Origin: Kordiimonadaceae bacterium
GTDB lineage: Bacteria > Pseudomonadota > Alphaproteobacteria > Sphingomonadales > Kordiimonadaceae
Length of the DNA stretch: 8,882 bases
Assembly: GCA_016763495.1 (NCBI GenBank)
Contig: JAESTR010000108.1
Span: forward strand, 1-8,882
Direction: 5' to 3'
The notes below the pieces were generated by a model that was not told the DNA's origin, did no database searches, and saw nothing but the letters and a program-made list of their open reading frames with translations. The position numbers were made by a program, and so were the translations under genes. Shown here in pieces: positions 1-8,475 of this stretch (its first letter is position 1; each line of letters starts with the position of its first letter).

Positions 1-1392
1 CGCGCGAATAGCACACACATGTTCGTACGTGCGCGCATCACCCATTACGCCGACAGTTTTAACTGGCAGCAACACAGCAAAAGCTTGCCAAATATCATCA
101 TACAAACCAGCTTTTCTGATCTCTTCGAGATAGATCGCATCGGCTTTACGCAGGATATCAGCTTTTTCGCGCGTAATTTCACCTGGAATGCGAATAGCAA
201 GGCCCGGGCCTGGGAATGGATGCCGTTTTACAAAATCTTCATGCAGGCCAAGTTCTCTGCCAAGTATACGGACTTCGTCTTTGAACAGCTCACGTAGTGG
301 CTCAACAAGGCCCATATTCATGCGCTCAGGCAATCCGCCCACATTATGGTGTGATTTGATCGTCACAGATGGCCCGCCGATAAAGGAAACAGACTCGATC
401 ACATCAGGGTATAGCGTGCCTTGGGCAAGGAAATCAGCGCCACCAACATTTTTGGCTTCTTCTTCAAATACATCGATAAACAGTTTGCCAATGATTTTGC
501 GTTTTTTCTCAGGGTCCGTAACACCAGCCAGTTCGCCAAGGAATAAATCTGATGCATCTCTGTGCACCAAGTTAATATTATAGTGCTCGCGGAACAAGCT
601 AACAACTTGGTCGCTTTCCCCTGTGCGCATTAAGCCGTGGTCAACATAAACGCAGGTTAACTGGTCACCAATGGCCTTATGCAGCAAAACCGCCACAACA
701 CTACTGTCAACACCACCAGACAAGCCACAAATGACCCGTTTGTCACCGACTTGCTCTCGAATTTCGGCAATTTTAGTTTCGCTGAAGCTTGCCATTGTCC
801 AATCACCAGAACAACCGCATATGTCGTGGACAAAATTCTTGAGAAGCGCAGCACCGTCTGGTGAGTGAACCACTTCAGGGTGGAACATCACCGCGTAAAA
901 TTTGCGCTTTTCATCTGCCGTAACAGCGTATGGCGCGCCTTCACTGGTCGCGTAAACTTCAAACCCTTCGGGCAAAGTATCCACATGGTCACCGTGGCTC
1001 ATCCAAACCTGCTTGCTATCGCCCGGCGCCCACACGCCTTTAAACAGCGCACAGTCTTTTTTTACATCAACGTACGCACGGCCAAACTCTTGGCTGTCAG
1101 ACGTGGTGACACTGCCGCCCAACTGGTGCATCAATGTTTGCTGGCCGTAGCATATACCAAGAACAGGAACACCCATTGTAAACACGCGCTCAGGCGCGCG
1201 CGGCGTATCAGCGTGCGTCACACTGGCCGGACCACCAGAGAGAATGATACCTGTCGCACCAAAGCCATCAAGAATAGCTTCGGCTTGGTTGAACGGCACT
1301 ATTTCACAGTAAACACCTGTTTCGCGTACTCTGCGCGCAATCAACTGAGTTACTTGGGAACCAAAATCTAAAACAAGAATTTTGTCAGTCAT
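1..1392 (-). CDS. guaA: GMP synthase (glutamine-hydrolysing), 3' end beyond window
   Basis: Converts XMP, glutamine and ATP to GMP in cytosolic purine synthesis. I translated the whole minus frame from the ATG at 1392: it is open to the window edge and gives 464 codons. The class I glutamine amidotransferase domain comes first, with the nucleophile in GICYGQ (Cys81) and the rest of the triad in FHPEV (His171, Glu173). The ATP pyrophosphatase P-loop SGGVDSS follows at 225-231. The C-terminal dimerisation part includes [11 protein letters not shown] and [12 protein letters not shown]. Compared with the E. coli protein, about 50 C-terminal residues are missing beyond base 1. The start is supported by the [14 protein letters not shown]-terminus and an AGGA Shine-Dalgarno (1400-1403) seven bases upstream. 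It lies downstream of aspS in the same direction, but a hairpin between them suggests separate transcription. No substitutions were seen at the catalytic positions. Confidence 0.97.
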   Translation of the reverse strand, partial: MTDKILVLDFGSQVTQLIARRVRETGVYCEIVPFNQAEAILDGFGATGIILSGGPASVTHADTPRAPERVFTMGVPVLGICYGQQTLMHQLGGSVTTSDSQEFGRAYVDVKKDCALFKGVWAPGDSKQVWMSHGDHVDTLPEGFEVYATSEGAPYAVTADEKRKFYAVMFHPEVVHSPDGAALLKNFVHDICGCSGDWTMASFSETKIAEIREQVGDKRVICGLSGGVDSSVVAVLLHKAIGDQLTCVYVDHGLMRTGESDQVVSLFREHYNINLVHRDASDLFLGELAGVTDPEKKRKIIGKLFIDVFEEEAKNVGGADFLAQGTLYPDVIESVSFIGGPSVTIKSHHNVGGLPERMNMGLVEPLRELFKDEVRILGRELGLHEDFVKRHPFPGPGLAIRIPGEITREKADILRKADAIYLEEIRKAGLYDDIWQAFAVLLPVKTVGVMGDARTYEHVCAIRA

Positions 1393-1451
1393 CTATTTTT
1401 CCTAGACGTTTGTAAACTGAAGCCCTGAAAATGGGGAGTGGGCCAAATGTC

Positions 1452-1475
1452 AAAATGGGGCCACGTGGGCCCCAT
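1452..1475 (-). terminator. Probable intrinsic terminator of aspS
   Basis: A perfect 8-bp GC-rich stem (1455-1462 with 1468-1475) closes a 5-base loop (1463-1467). It begins four bases after the aspS stop codon. Read on the minus strand, the stem is followed by three more T (1454-1452), then GACATTT. The T tract is short, so termination may be incomplete and some transcripts could continue into guaA. No plus-strand gene ends here, so the minus direction is the sensible one. Confidence 0.6.
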
Positions 1476-1479
1476 AGTT

Positions 1480-3267
1480 TTATTCGTCTGTTTCTTTTTT
1501 CGGTGGCTCAACGCACCGAATGTAAAGCTCTCGAAGCTGCCTGCTGGACACCTCACTTGGGGCGTTCATCATCAAGTCTTCGGCTTTCTGGTTCATTGGG
1601 AACATGATAACTTCACGAATATTAGGCTCGTTAGCGAGCAACATCACGATACGGTCAACACCCGGTGCAATACCACCGTGTGGCGGCGCACCAAATTTGA
1701 ACGCGTTCAACATGCCACCAAATTCTTTTTCAACCACTTCTTCACTGTAACCAGCAAGACTAAAAGCTTTGATCATAATGTCAGGGCGGTGGTTCCGGAT
1801 TGCACCAGACGATAGCTCGATACCGTTACAAACAATATCATATTGGTATGCTAGGATATCCAGCGGATCCATTGTCTCTAATGCTTCCATGCCGCCTTGA
1901 GGCATAGAGAACGGGTTGTGTGAGAAGTCGAGTTTCTTTTCTTCCTCGTCATATTCATACATTGGGTAATCAACGATCCAGCAGAACTCGAACTCATCAT
2001 CACTGATTAAGTCAAGGTCTTCACCAACCTTTGTACGGGCTAGCCCTGCAAGCTTGGTCGCGCCGGCTTCTTTGTCACACGCAAAGAAAACACCGTCATC
2101 ATCCCCAAGGCCGAGGTCAGCGAGCAATGCTTTTGTTGCTTCTTCACCAAGGTTCTTGGCGATAGGGCCGCCGGGTACGCCTTGTTTGATATTAATATAG
2201 CCCAAGCCTGCGAAGCCTTCTTTTTTGGCCCAGTCATTGGTGCTGTCAAAGAATTTACGAGATTTCAGGCCAGAACCCGGTGCTGCAATTGCACGAACCA
2301 CACAGCCGCTTTCAACCATGCTTGCGAATATGCCAAAGCCAGCGCCTCGGAAATGCTCTGTTACGTCTTTAATCTCAATTGGGTTACGAAGGTCAGGCTT
2401 GTCGTTGCCGTACTTCATCATACTGTCTTTGTAGGTGATGCGCGGGAACGGCTTATTTGGGATTTTCTTCGTTGAGAATTTCTCAAACACAGAAATCATC
2501 ACAGGCTCAATGGCTGTGAACACATCTTCCTGTGTTACAAAACTCATTTCCACATCAAGCTGATAGAACTCGCCGGGGCTACGATCAGCACGCGCATCTT
2601 CATCACGGAAACAAGGTGCGATTTGGAAGTACCGGTCAAAACCGGAAACCATAATCAACTGTTTGAACTGCTGAGGAGCCTGCGGCAATGCATAAAATTT
2701 ACCGGGATGCTGACGCGCTGGCACGAGGAAGTCACGTGCGCCCTCAGGGCTAGATGCTGTCAGGATAGGTGTTTGAAACTCGCGAAACCCCTGCCCTGTC
2801 ATCAAAGAACGCAATTCAGAGATTACATCAGACCGAAGCAAGATGTTGTTGTGAATACGCTCGCGGCGCAAATCTAAGTACCGATACTTGAGCCGCACAT
2901 CTTCAGGGTAGTCAGTATCCCCAAACACAGGCAACGGCAAATCACCAGCGGCAGATAATACTTCCATTTCATCTACATAAATCTCAACGGCACCTGTTGG
3001 CAGGTCATCATTCACGGTACCTTCTGCACGGGCCTTTACACGACCGTCAATGCGGATGACGCTTTCGGCGCGCACACCTTCAGCTTCAGCAAAACACTTG
3101 CTGTCTACGTCCAGCACACATTGTGTAAAACCATAATTGTCCCGAAGGTCGATGAACAATAGACCGCCATGGTCGCGTTTACGGTGAACCCAGCCTGAAA
3201 GCCGAACAGTTTCGCCAACGTTTTCATGGCGAAGGTCACTACAAGTATGTGAACGATATGCGTGCAT
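1480..3267 (-). CDS. aspS: Aspartyl-tRNA synthetase, probably non-discriminating (Asp/Asn)
   Basis: Class IIb synthetase that charges tRNA with aspartate in the cytosol. In the 595-residue protein the order is: N-terminal OB-fold anticodon-binding domain (about 1-105, with [11 protein letters not shown]); catalytic core with motif 2 (FRDED at 220-224, then [12 protein letters not shown]); the bacterial GAD insertion (about 280-400); FSHNPFSMP (448-456); and motif 3 [14 protein letters not shown] (526-539). I chose ATG 3267, giving MHAYRSHTC, because family alignments begin there. The frame also has an in-frame ATG at 3300, which would add 11 non-conserved residues and lacks a ribosome site. 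The chosen start has only weak purine-rich sequence upstream (AGAGA 3278-3282, AAGA 3271-3274). His33 and Gly83 match, from memory, the pattern of non-discriminating bacterial AspRS such as that of Pseudomonas aeruginosa, which make Asp-tRNAAsn for GatCAB; E. coli has Leu and Lys there. That specificity is inferred. Confidence 0.96.
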   Translation of the reverse strand: MHAYRSHTCSDLRHENVGETVRLSGWVHRKRDHGGLLFIDLRDNYGFTQCVLDVDSKCFAEAEGVRAESVIRIDGRVKARAEGTVNDDLPTGAVEIYVDEMEVLSAAGDLPLPVFGDTDYPEDVRLKYRYLDLRRERIHNNILLRSDVISELRSLMTGQGFREFQTPILTASSPEGARDFLVPARQHPGKFYALPQAPQQFKQLIMVSGFDRYFQIAPCFRDEDARADRSPGEFYQLDVEMSFVTQEDVFTAIEPVMISVFEKFSTKKIPNKPFPRITYKDSMMKYGNDKPDLRNPIEIKDVTEHFRGAGFGIFASMVESGCVVRAIAAPGSGLKSRKFFDSTNDWAKKEGFAGLGYINIKQGVPGGPIAKNLGEEATKALLADLGLGDDDGVFFACDKEAGATKLAGLARTKVGEDLDLISDDEFEFCWIVDYPMYEYDEEEKKLDFSHNPFSMPQGGMEALETMDPLDILAYQYDIVCNGIELSSGAIRNHRPDIMIKAFSLAGYSEEVVEKEFGGMLNAFKFGAPPHGGIAPGVDRIVMLLANEPNIREVIMFPMNQKAEDLMMNAPSEVSSRQLRELYIRCVEPPKKETDE

Positions 3268-3491
3268 TTGTCTTATTTCTCTATTTCTGCAGACACCCAT
3301 TTAGTGGGGTGATTTAACAAACAATTTCGCCGGAAAAGCGCATGATTAGGTGCGATTGTCAAGGCTCTGATCGTGATACCATAGAGAAAGATATTATAAA
3401 GACACATACAAACATTCTAACAAACGCAGAGAAAGGGTGACGTTCGCGAAAAAGCTGTGTATTAGAAGCCCAAACAATAACAGGAATTGGC
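3268..3491. promoter_or_regulatory. Divergent intergenic region driving aspS (minus) and rnd (plus)
   Basis: This gap must hold the 5' signals of both divergent genes. On the minus strand there is an exact TTGACA (3362-3357), preceded by C as in the alphaproteobacterial CTTGAC box, but no good -10 follows at 16-18 bases. Further upstream on that strand lies an exact TATAAT (3398-3393) with a poor -35. On the plus strand TTGTCA (3356-3361) overlaps the minus TTGACA, and TATTAT (3392-3397) is a candidate -10 for rnd. An AGGA ribosome site (3482-3485) sits six bases before the rnd ATG. The exact start sites cannot be fixed from sequence. I saw no riboswitch-like or long hairpin structure here. 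Confidence 0.45.
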
Positions 3492-4658
3492 ATGCATCCC
3501 ACAATAACAACAACAGATGAACTAGCATCGCTTTGTGAACGCTTAAAAGACGCAGAATTTATTACAGTTGATACTGAGTTTCTAAGAGACAACACGTATT
3601 ACCCTAAACTTTGCCTTGTACAGGTAGCCGACGACAATGAAGCCCATTGTATCGATCCGCTGGCTGAAGGTATTGACCTGCAGCCGCTTTGGGACCTTTT
3701 CGATAATGAAAAGATACTGAAGGTTATGCACGCCTGTCGCCAAGACATGGAAATTTTCTACTTACTCATGGGCCATCTACCAAAGCCTATATTTGATACG
3801 CAAATTGCCGCGATGGTATGCGGGTTTGGCGATTCGGTGGGTTACGAGACATTGGTAACCAAAATTACCAAAGCACAGCTCGATAAATCAGCCCGCTATA
3901 CCGATTGGTCAAAACGACCTCTGTCAGACACACAACTTCAGTATGCCGTGGGTGGTGTGACGCACTTGCGCAAAGTGTACCGCCGGCTCGCCAAAGAATT
4001 GGAAGCCACAGGCCGCACAAGCTGGGTTGAAGAAGAAACCGCACCGCTACTCGAACCAAGCCTATATTATATTGTCCCAACCGAAGCATGGAAGCGCTTG
4101 AAAGTGCGGACCAATAAACCACGTTTCTTGGGCGTTTTACGGTATTTGGCAACATGGCGTGAGCTGCAAGCGCAGGAACGTGACATGCCGCGCAATCGCA
4201 TCGCAAAAGATGATGTATTGTTTGAAATAGCCGCGCATCCACCAAAAGACATTGAAGGTTTGGATAAATTGCGCGGCGTACCAAAAGGGTTTAGCCGGTC
4301 ACGAGCGGGTAAAGCTTTGTATGATATCCTGCAAGAAGCGATTTCGGTACCAGATGACGAATTGCCAACAATCGAGCGCTCCAAACCGCGCCCGCCTACA
4401 CCGCCAATGGCCGACTTACTGAAAGTTATGCTTAAGCAAAAAGCACTTGATGCCAAAGTAGCGGCCAGAATGGTTGCTAGTGCACAAGAACTTGAAACTT
4501 GGGCAGCAGTGCCAACCACCGACATCCGTGCCATGCATGGTTGGCGGTATGAGATTTTTGGCGCTGATGCCAAAAAACTGATGCGCGGTGAACTTGGCCT
4601 TACAGCTCATAAGGGTGAGATTGAAATTGTTGAGCTAGAGGACCCGGAGGAGGATTAA
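3492..4658 (+). CDS. rnd: Ribonuclease D, fourth catalytic Asp replaced by Gly
   Basis: RNase D is a DEDDy 3'-to-5' exoribonuclease that trims tRNA and other small stable RNA 3' ends. The 388-residue length is normal. Exo I is at FITVDTEF (Asp27, Glu29), Exo II at HACRQDMEIF (Asp85), and Exo III would be YxxxD at 151-155. Here it reads YAVGG: Tyr151 is present, but the expected Asp155 is Gly (codon GGT at 3954-3956; GAT expected). An HRDC domain follows at about 208-288 (NKPRFLGVLRYLATWREL through AGKALYDIL), then a second, weaker HRDC-like C-terminal part ending in an acidic tail. The start has AGGA six bases upstream. The gene is divergent from aspS and convergent with ppx, 29 bases away. 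Loss of the fourth metal ligand normally abolishes or strongly reduces activity in this family, so this copy may be inactive; the rest of the protein looks under normal constraint. Family identity is near certain; activity is doubtful. Confidence 0.95.
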   Translation: MHPTITTTDELASLCERLKDAEFITVDTEFLRDNTYYPKLCLVQVADDNEAHCIDPLAEGIDLQPLWDLFDNEKILKVMHACRQDMEIFYLLMGHLPKPIFDTQIAAMVCGFGDSVGYETLVTKITKAQLDKSARYTDWSKRPLSDTQLQYAVGGVTHLRKVYRRLAKELEATGRTSWVEEETAPLLEPSLYYIVPTEAWKRLKVRTNKPRFLGVLRYLATWRELQAQERDMPRNRIAKDDVLFEIAAHPPKDIEGLDKLRGVPKGFSRSRAGKALYDILQEAISVPDDELPTIERSKPRPPTPPMADLLKVMLKQKALDAKVAARMVASAQELETWAAVPTTDIRAMHGWRYEIFGADAKKLMRGELGLTAHKGEIEIVELEDPEED

Positions 4659-4687
4659 ACTCTCCTTCCGTGTTTTCGAGAAGCCTC

Positions 4688-6187
4688 TTAAGCCACATAC
4701 TCAAGGTCGGCAGTCCTACCAAGTAGTTTGCCCACACTACGTAAGCGGCGCATCACCACTTCATTGGCTAAATCTGCAAATTCTTCCGGCACGCCCAAAT
4801 ATAACTTTGAGCGTGTCACCCTTAGTTCACTAACGGTCAGAGCTTTAACCGTGCCGCCTGACAAGCGCTGCGCCAGCCTTACTGCTGCACCCATAGTGCG
4901 GGCTTCTAAAATATCTTCAATCTTCAACAACGGCAACATCCGAGTCAAATGCGCTTCCGTGAAAGCCGCTCCATAAGCTTGATTAAGGGCCACGGCAATA
5001 AAAGCCCGGTCCGTGTGACTTAAGCCAACAAAGTTACCATACAAAATTGTTTCCACGGCTTTTTCTGCCTGAAAATCCTGATGTGCACGCCACGCTATGT
5101 CACTTAGCAGGCATACGGCAGTATGCAGTCTGTCACGTCGTGCTAGGTCGGTCGCTTTTTTATAGAAAAGCGGGCGCGTCCATTCGTAGATCATTTTAGA
5201 ATGTTCGGGAAAACGGCAGCGCTCATTGGCCAACTCATTACAGACTGTGAGAAAAGGGTCTTTTGAGCGCTCGGCTTCATTAAGCCTGTCAAATATGATG
5301 CCTTCGCGCAACCCGTAGCCAGACGCCACGATTTTTTTGGCTTTCATCACGCGCATCAGCTCGATCAAAATAGTTGCTGAAGTTGGTAAAACAGCCCGTC
5401 TCCGAGACGATAACCTTTTGCCAAAAGGCATATCTTTGGGGCTGAGCTTGGATATGCGCTTGGCATAAGCTGAAAATTCACTGCGAGAACTATAAAAGCC
5501 CTGCAATACATGAAGCGGATGCGCTTTTTCCTGCATTAGCAGCTTGGCAATATTTCGCCATGCGCCGCCCACTAAATATAGATTTGGACCGTCTAGTTCA
5601 CCAAGCCAAGGGATGGCTTCAAATGTGGTGCGCAGAAACTTTTTAATCTCACTGCGGTTATCTTCAAAACTACTAAGCAAGCGCAATGGTCCGATAGGCA
5701 AGCTGATGGTCTCAAATACTTGACCGTCCTTAAGACGAGCTAGTTCAAGCGAACCGCCCCCCAAGTCGCCCATAATACCATCTGCTGCAGGTTCGCCAGA
5801 CAAAACACCGAGCCCGGAAAGCCGCGCTTCCTCCACACCGTCAATGACATCAAGATCAAAACCGCATTCTCTTTTTACGCGCTTTTTAAAGTATTCGCCG
5901 TTTTTCGCGTCACGAACTGCCGCTGTTGCGACCATCTTCACCTCATGCACACCCATTTGCGTACACAGTGACTTGAAACGTTTGATGGTCGAAAGAGCAA
6001 GCTCAATAGCATCTTTTGCCATTTTGCCGGTTGCACCAACCTCTACACCCAAACCTACCATCAGTTTTTCATTGTAGATTGTATCAGGCACACGGTAATT
6101 GCCGGAAAAAACCACCAGCCGCACGGAATTTGAGCCGATATCAATAACGGCTACATAGTTTTTACTGTTGGCTGGATCTTCGAACAT
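4688..6187 (-). CDS. ppx: Exopolyphosphatase, Ppx/GppA family
   Basis: Removes terminal phosphate from polyphosphate; some family members also hydrolyse pppGpp, and sequence alone does not exclude that here. The 499-residue protein has the ASKHA-fold phosphate 1 motif VAVIDIGSNSVRLVV (12-26), a conserved ATAAVRDA segment (87-94), GVEEARLSGLGV (117-128) carrying the catalytic glutamate equivalent to E. coli PPX Glu121, and phosphate 2 GDLGGGSLEL (140-149). The C-terminal HD-like region contains CLLSDIAWRAH, typical of long alphaproteobacterial Ppx proteins. No key residue is missing. The ATG at 6187 is the first possible start, since an in-frame stop lies just upstream; no strong Shine-Dalgarno is seen. 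It starts 24 bases after the ppk stop, suggesting co-transcription and translational coupling with ppk. If ppk is really broken, this degradative partner remains intact. Confidence 0.93.
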   Translation of the reverse strand: MFEDPANSKNYVAVIDIGSNSVRLVVFSGNYRVPDTIYNEKLMVGLGVEVGATGKMAKDAIELALSTIKRFKSLCTQMGVHEVKMVATAAVRDAKNGEYFKKRVKRECGFDLDVIDGVEEARLSGLGVLSGEPAADGIMGDLGGGSLELARLKDGQVFETISLPIGPLRLLSSFEDNRSEIKKFLRTTFEAIPWLGELDGPNLYLVGGAWRNIAKLLMQEKAHPLHVLQGFYSSRSEFSAYAKRISKLSPKDMPFGKRLSSRRRAVLPTSATILIELMRVMKAKKIVASGYGLREGIIFDRLNEAERSKDPFLTVCNELANERCRFPEHSKMIYEWTRPLFYKKATDLARRDRLHTAVCLLSDIAWRAHQDFQAEKAVETILYGNFVGLSHTDRAFIAVALNQAYGAAFTEAHLTRMLPLLKIEDILEARTMGAAVRLAQRLSGGTVKALTVSELRVTRSKLYLGVPEEFADLANEVVMRRLRSVGKLLGRTADLEYVA

Positions 6188-6211
6188 TATGTTAAAAACT
6201 ACCTAAACAAT

Positions 6212-8409
6212 TCATATGAGTGGTTTAACAGATTTTCCTTCATCAAGCGCTGTCCCGCGCCCTGATAATGAAGAATTGGTCATAAAGTATGTGTGCGCAG
6301 TGAAACTTTCATCACCGTCAGCTGGTTTAATACGCACAAAGCTGCCATCAGAGCCCATCTCCCACGTCTGAGTGTTGTCGCGGAAGTTGGCGGCCATCAC
6401 CTGCCCTATGATTTGGCTATGAACCGTAGGGTTATTAATCGGTACAAGTGTTTCAACTCGGCGATTAAAATTACGCGGCATCCAGTCTGCTGACGAAATA
6501 AATATCTTAGCATTTGGCGACGGAAGGGCGCTTCCATTTCCAAAACAGACCACTCTGGCATGCTCAAGAAAGCGGCCGACGATAGAACGCACGCGTATAT
6601 TCTCGCTCAAGCCCTTAATGCCGGGACGTAACGTGCAAATACCGCGGACAGAAAGGTCTATTTGCACACCGTTTTGAGACGCTTCATATAATTTGTCGAT
6701 TATCTTCGGGTCTAAAAGGGCATTAAGCTTGGCCCAAATAGCACCCACCTTGCCACTGCGGGCATTTTCAATTTCCACATCGATAAACTGCATCAGCTGG
6801 TCGCGCATATCAAAGGGCGACATTATCAGTTTTTCCGTGTCTCTTGGCTCCACATACCCCGTTAGATAATTGAACATTTTGTTTGTGTCGCGCGCCAGTG
6901 CCGGATCAGCTGTAAAAAAGGACAAGTCCGTATAAATTTTAGTCGTAACAGGGTGATAATTGCCTGTACCAAAGTGAAGATATGTTTTGAGCTTATTACC
7001 TTCGCGCCGTACTACCATGGATGCCTTAGCGTGGGTCTTCATATCAATGAAGCCAAAGACCACATGCACACCCGCACGCTCCAAGTCCCTAGCCCACTTG
7101 ATGTTTTGTTCCTCGTCAAACCGGGCTTTGAGTTCCACGACAGCAGTTACTGATTTCCCGGCTTCCGCGGCTTCAATCAACGCACCAATAATGTCAGACT
7201 GTGCCCCTGCCCGGTACAAAGTTTGTTTAATAGCTACAACATCTGGGTCACGGGCGGCTTGTCGCAAAAAGGCGTGTACAACTTCAAACGATTCGTAAGG
7301 ATGGTGCACTACAAAATCTTTGGCGGCAATTGCCTTGAATATATCGCCACCAAAATCTCGGACACGTTCAGGGTACCGAGGTGTATAGGCAGGGAACTTT
7401 AGCTCAGGAAAGTCATCAACAATCAGTTGGCCGGTCTCATTCACGCCTAATATACCATCAACAAGCACGACAGTACCTTCTGCAGCATCAAGTCGTTCTA
7501 CAATAAGCTGCTTCAGGTTTTCTGGCATCGCGCTATCAATTTTCAATCGAATAACACGGCCTCTACGGCGTCGTTTGAGGGCTGTTTCAAACAACCGCAC
7601 CAAATCTTCAGCTTCTTCTTCAATCTCAATGTCACTATCACGCACAACCCGGAATACGCCGCTGCCCTCAACTTCATAGCCAGGGAATAGCTGATCTAAG
7701 AATAGCTCCAGCATGCGTTCAAGCGAGATAAACCGCACTTCACCGTTACCCGGTAAGCGTACAAAGCGCTTCACATGATGCGGTACTGGCAGCAGCGCTA
7801 TCATTTCTTCCTTGGTACTTGTCCGCCTTAACGACAAAGCCATGGTAAAACCAAGATTAGGGATGAAAGGAAACGGGTGCGCTGGGTCAACAGCAATTGG
7901 CGTTAAAACCGGCAGTACATTCTCTAAGAAATACGTTTCAACCCACGCTTTGTCTTTTTCTGAAATATCCTCTCGGGAAGCAGTTTTATACCGCTTTTGT
8001 CCATCTCAACGACCAATTTTGCCCAAATATCTTGCTGCTGCTGCATCAAACTATCAGCACATTCATTAATGTTGAGCAGTTGCTGGGCCGGTGTTAGACC
8101 ATCGATTGAAAGTGCATCGACGCCAACGTCTAACTGGCCACGCAAACCTGCAACACGCACCATGTAAAACTCATCAAGATTATTACCTGAAATAGATAAA
8201 AACCTAAGTCGTTCTAACAGTGGATGGTTTTGATTTGCAGCCTCTTCTAGCACTCGCACATTAAACTGGAGCCAGCTCATCTCACGGTTAAGGTACCGGT
8301 CCGCAACTGGCAGAGATTGTATAGCCTCTCGAATGGCGTCAATGCTAGCCAAATTGGACTGGCTTATTGATGACTTGCTAGAATCGGTTTTTATGTCGCT
8401 ATCAGCCAT
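6212..8409 (-). pseudogene. ppk: Polyphosphate kinase 1, split by a one-base frameshift
   Basis: PPK1 makes polyphosphate reversibly from ATP through a phosphohistidine, usually at the membrane or in granules. Two minus frames together form one protein. The first (8409-7924, 161 codons) holds the N domain, with [13 protein letters not shown] and [12 protein letters not shown], and its last 16 residues are out of family. The second runs in another frame through [25 protein letters not shown] and on to 6212; its first ATG is at 7843. Adding one base at 7975-7977 restores a 732-residue PPK1, a normal length, reading [12 protein letters not shown] across the join. The catalytic histidines are present: KTHAKAS (restored His460, equivalent to E. 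coli His435) and EHARVV (His617, equivalent to His592), as is [13 protein letters not shown]. The break falls at the N/H domain boundary, so neither fragment should be active alone. It sits 66 bases after hda and 24 before ppx. A sequencing error or a real mutation would look the same here. Confidence 0.93.
7975..7977 (-). other. Likely frameshift site in ppk (missing base in C run)
   Basis: On the coding strand the run is CCC. The frame before it reads LLP then ERIF, while the frame that matches PPK1 resumes as [10 protein letters not shown] from 7972. One extra C gives [14 protein letters not shown] with no other change. A second possible site is the A5 run at 7959-7955, where one extra A would give ERIFQKKDKAW; this fits the family less well. 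Confidence 0.75.
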
Positions 8410-8414
8410 AGTTT

Positions 8415-8420
8415 TCCTCT
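8415..8420 (-). promoter_or_regulatory. Strong Shine-Dalgarno fixing the ppk start
   Basis: The coding strand reads AGAGGA five bases before the ATG at 8409. This is the best ribosome site in the window and supports MADSDIK as the PPK1 N-terminus, with a serine-rich leader of about 35 residues before the conserved N domain. The rest of the 66-base gap to hda (8410-8475) is AT-rich, with no terminator hairpin and no convincing promoter, consistent with read-through from hda. Confidence 0.7.
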
Positions 8421-8475
8421 ATCTCAATAGTACACAGCTTAGAGAAGAATTGTTATTTATATTACCTTGCTGGGG

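Noticed and set aside
399..1371. Several open frames of 65 to 168 codons on both strands inside the guaA region.
   Set aside because: The minus frame from 1392 reads continuously as GuaA to the window edge; the others are out of frame and resemble no family.
3268..3300. An 11-residue N-terminal extension of AspRS from the ATG at 3300.
   Set aside because: No Shine-Dalgarno precedes it, and the added residues are not part of the conserved AspRS N-terminus, which begins at MHAYRSHT.
3443..3450. TTCGCGAA palindrome upstream of rnd as an operator.
   Set aside because: An isolated 8-base palindrome with no second copy nearby and no match to an operator I recognise; chance is sufficient.
4067..4573. 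A 168-codon minus-strand open frame inside rnd.
   Set aside because: It lies wholly antisense to the HRDC-containing part of a well-conserved gene, and its translation has no recognisable domain.
4646..4688. Possible terminator hairpin between the convergent rnd and ppx genes.
   Set aside because: The pairing of GGAGGA with TCTCC is short and imperfect, and no T run follows on either strand.
7955..7977. Programmed -1 ribosomal frameshift producing full-length PPK1.
   Set aside because: The A5 run gives G AAA AAG, not the efficient A AAA AAG heptamer; I see no clear stimulatory hairpin or Shine-Dalgarno, and PPK1 is not known to use recoding. A missing base is simpler.
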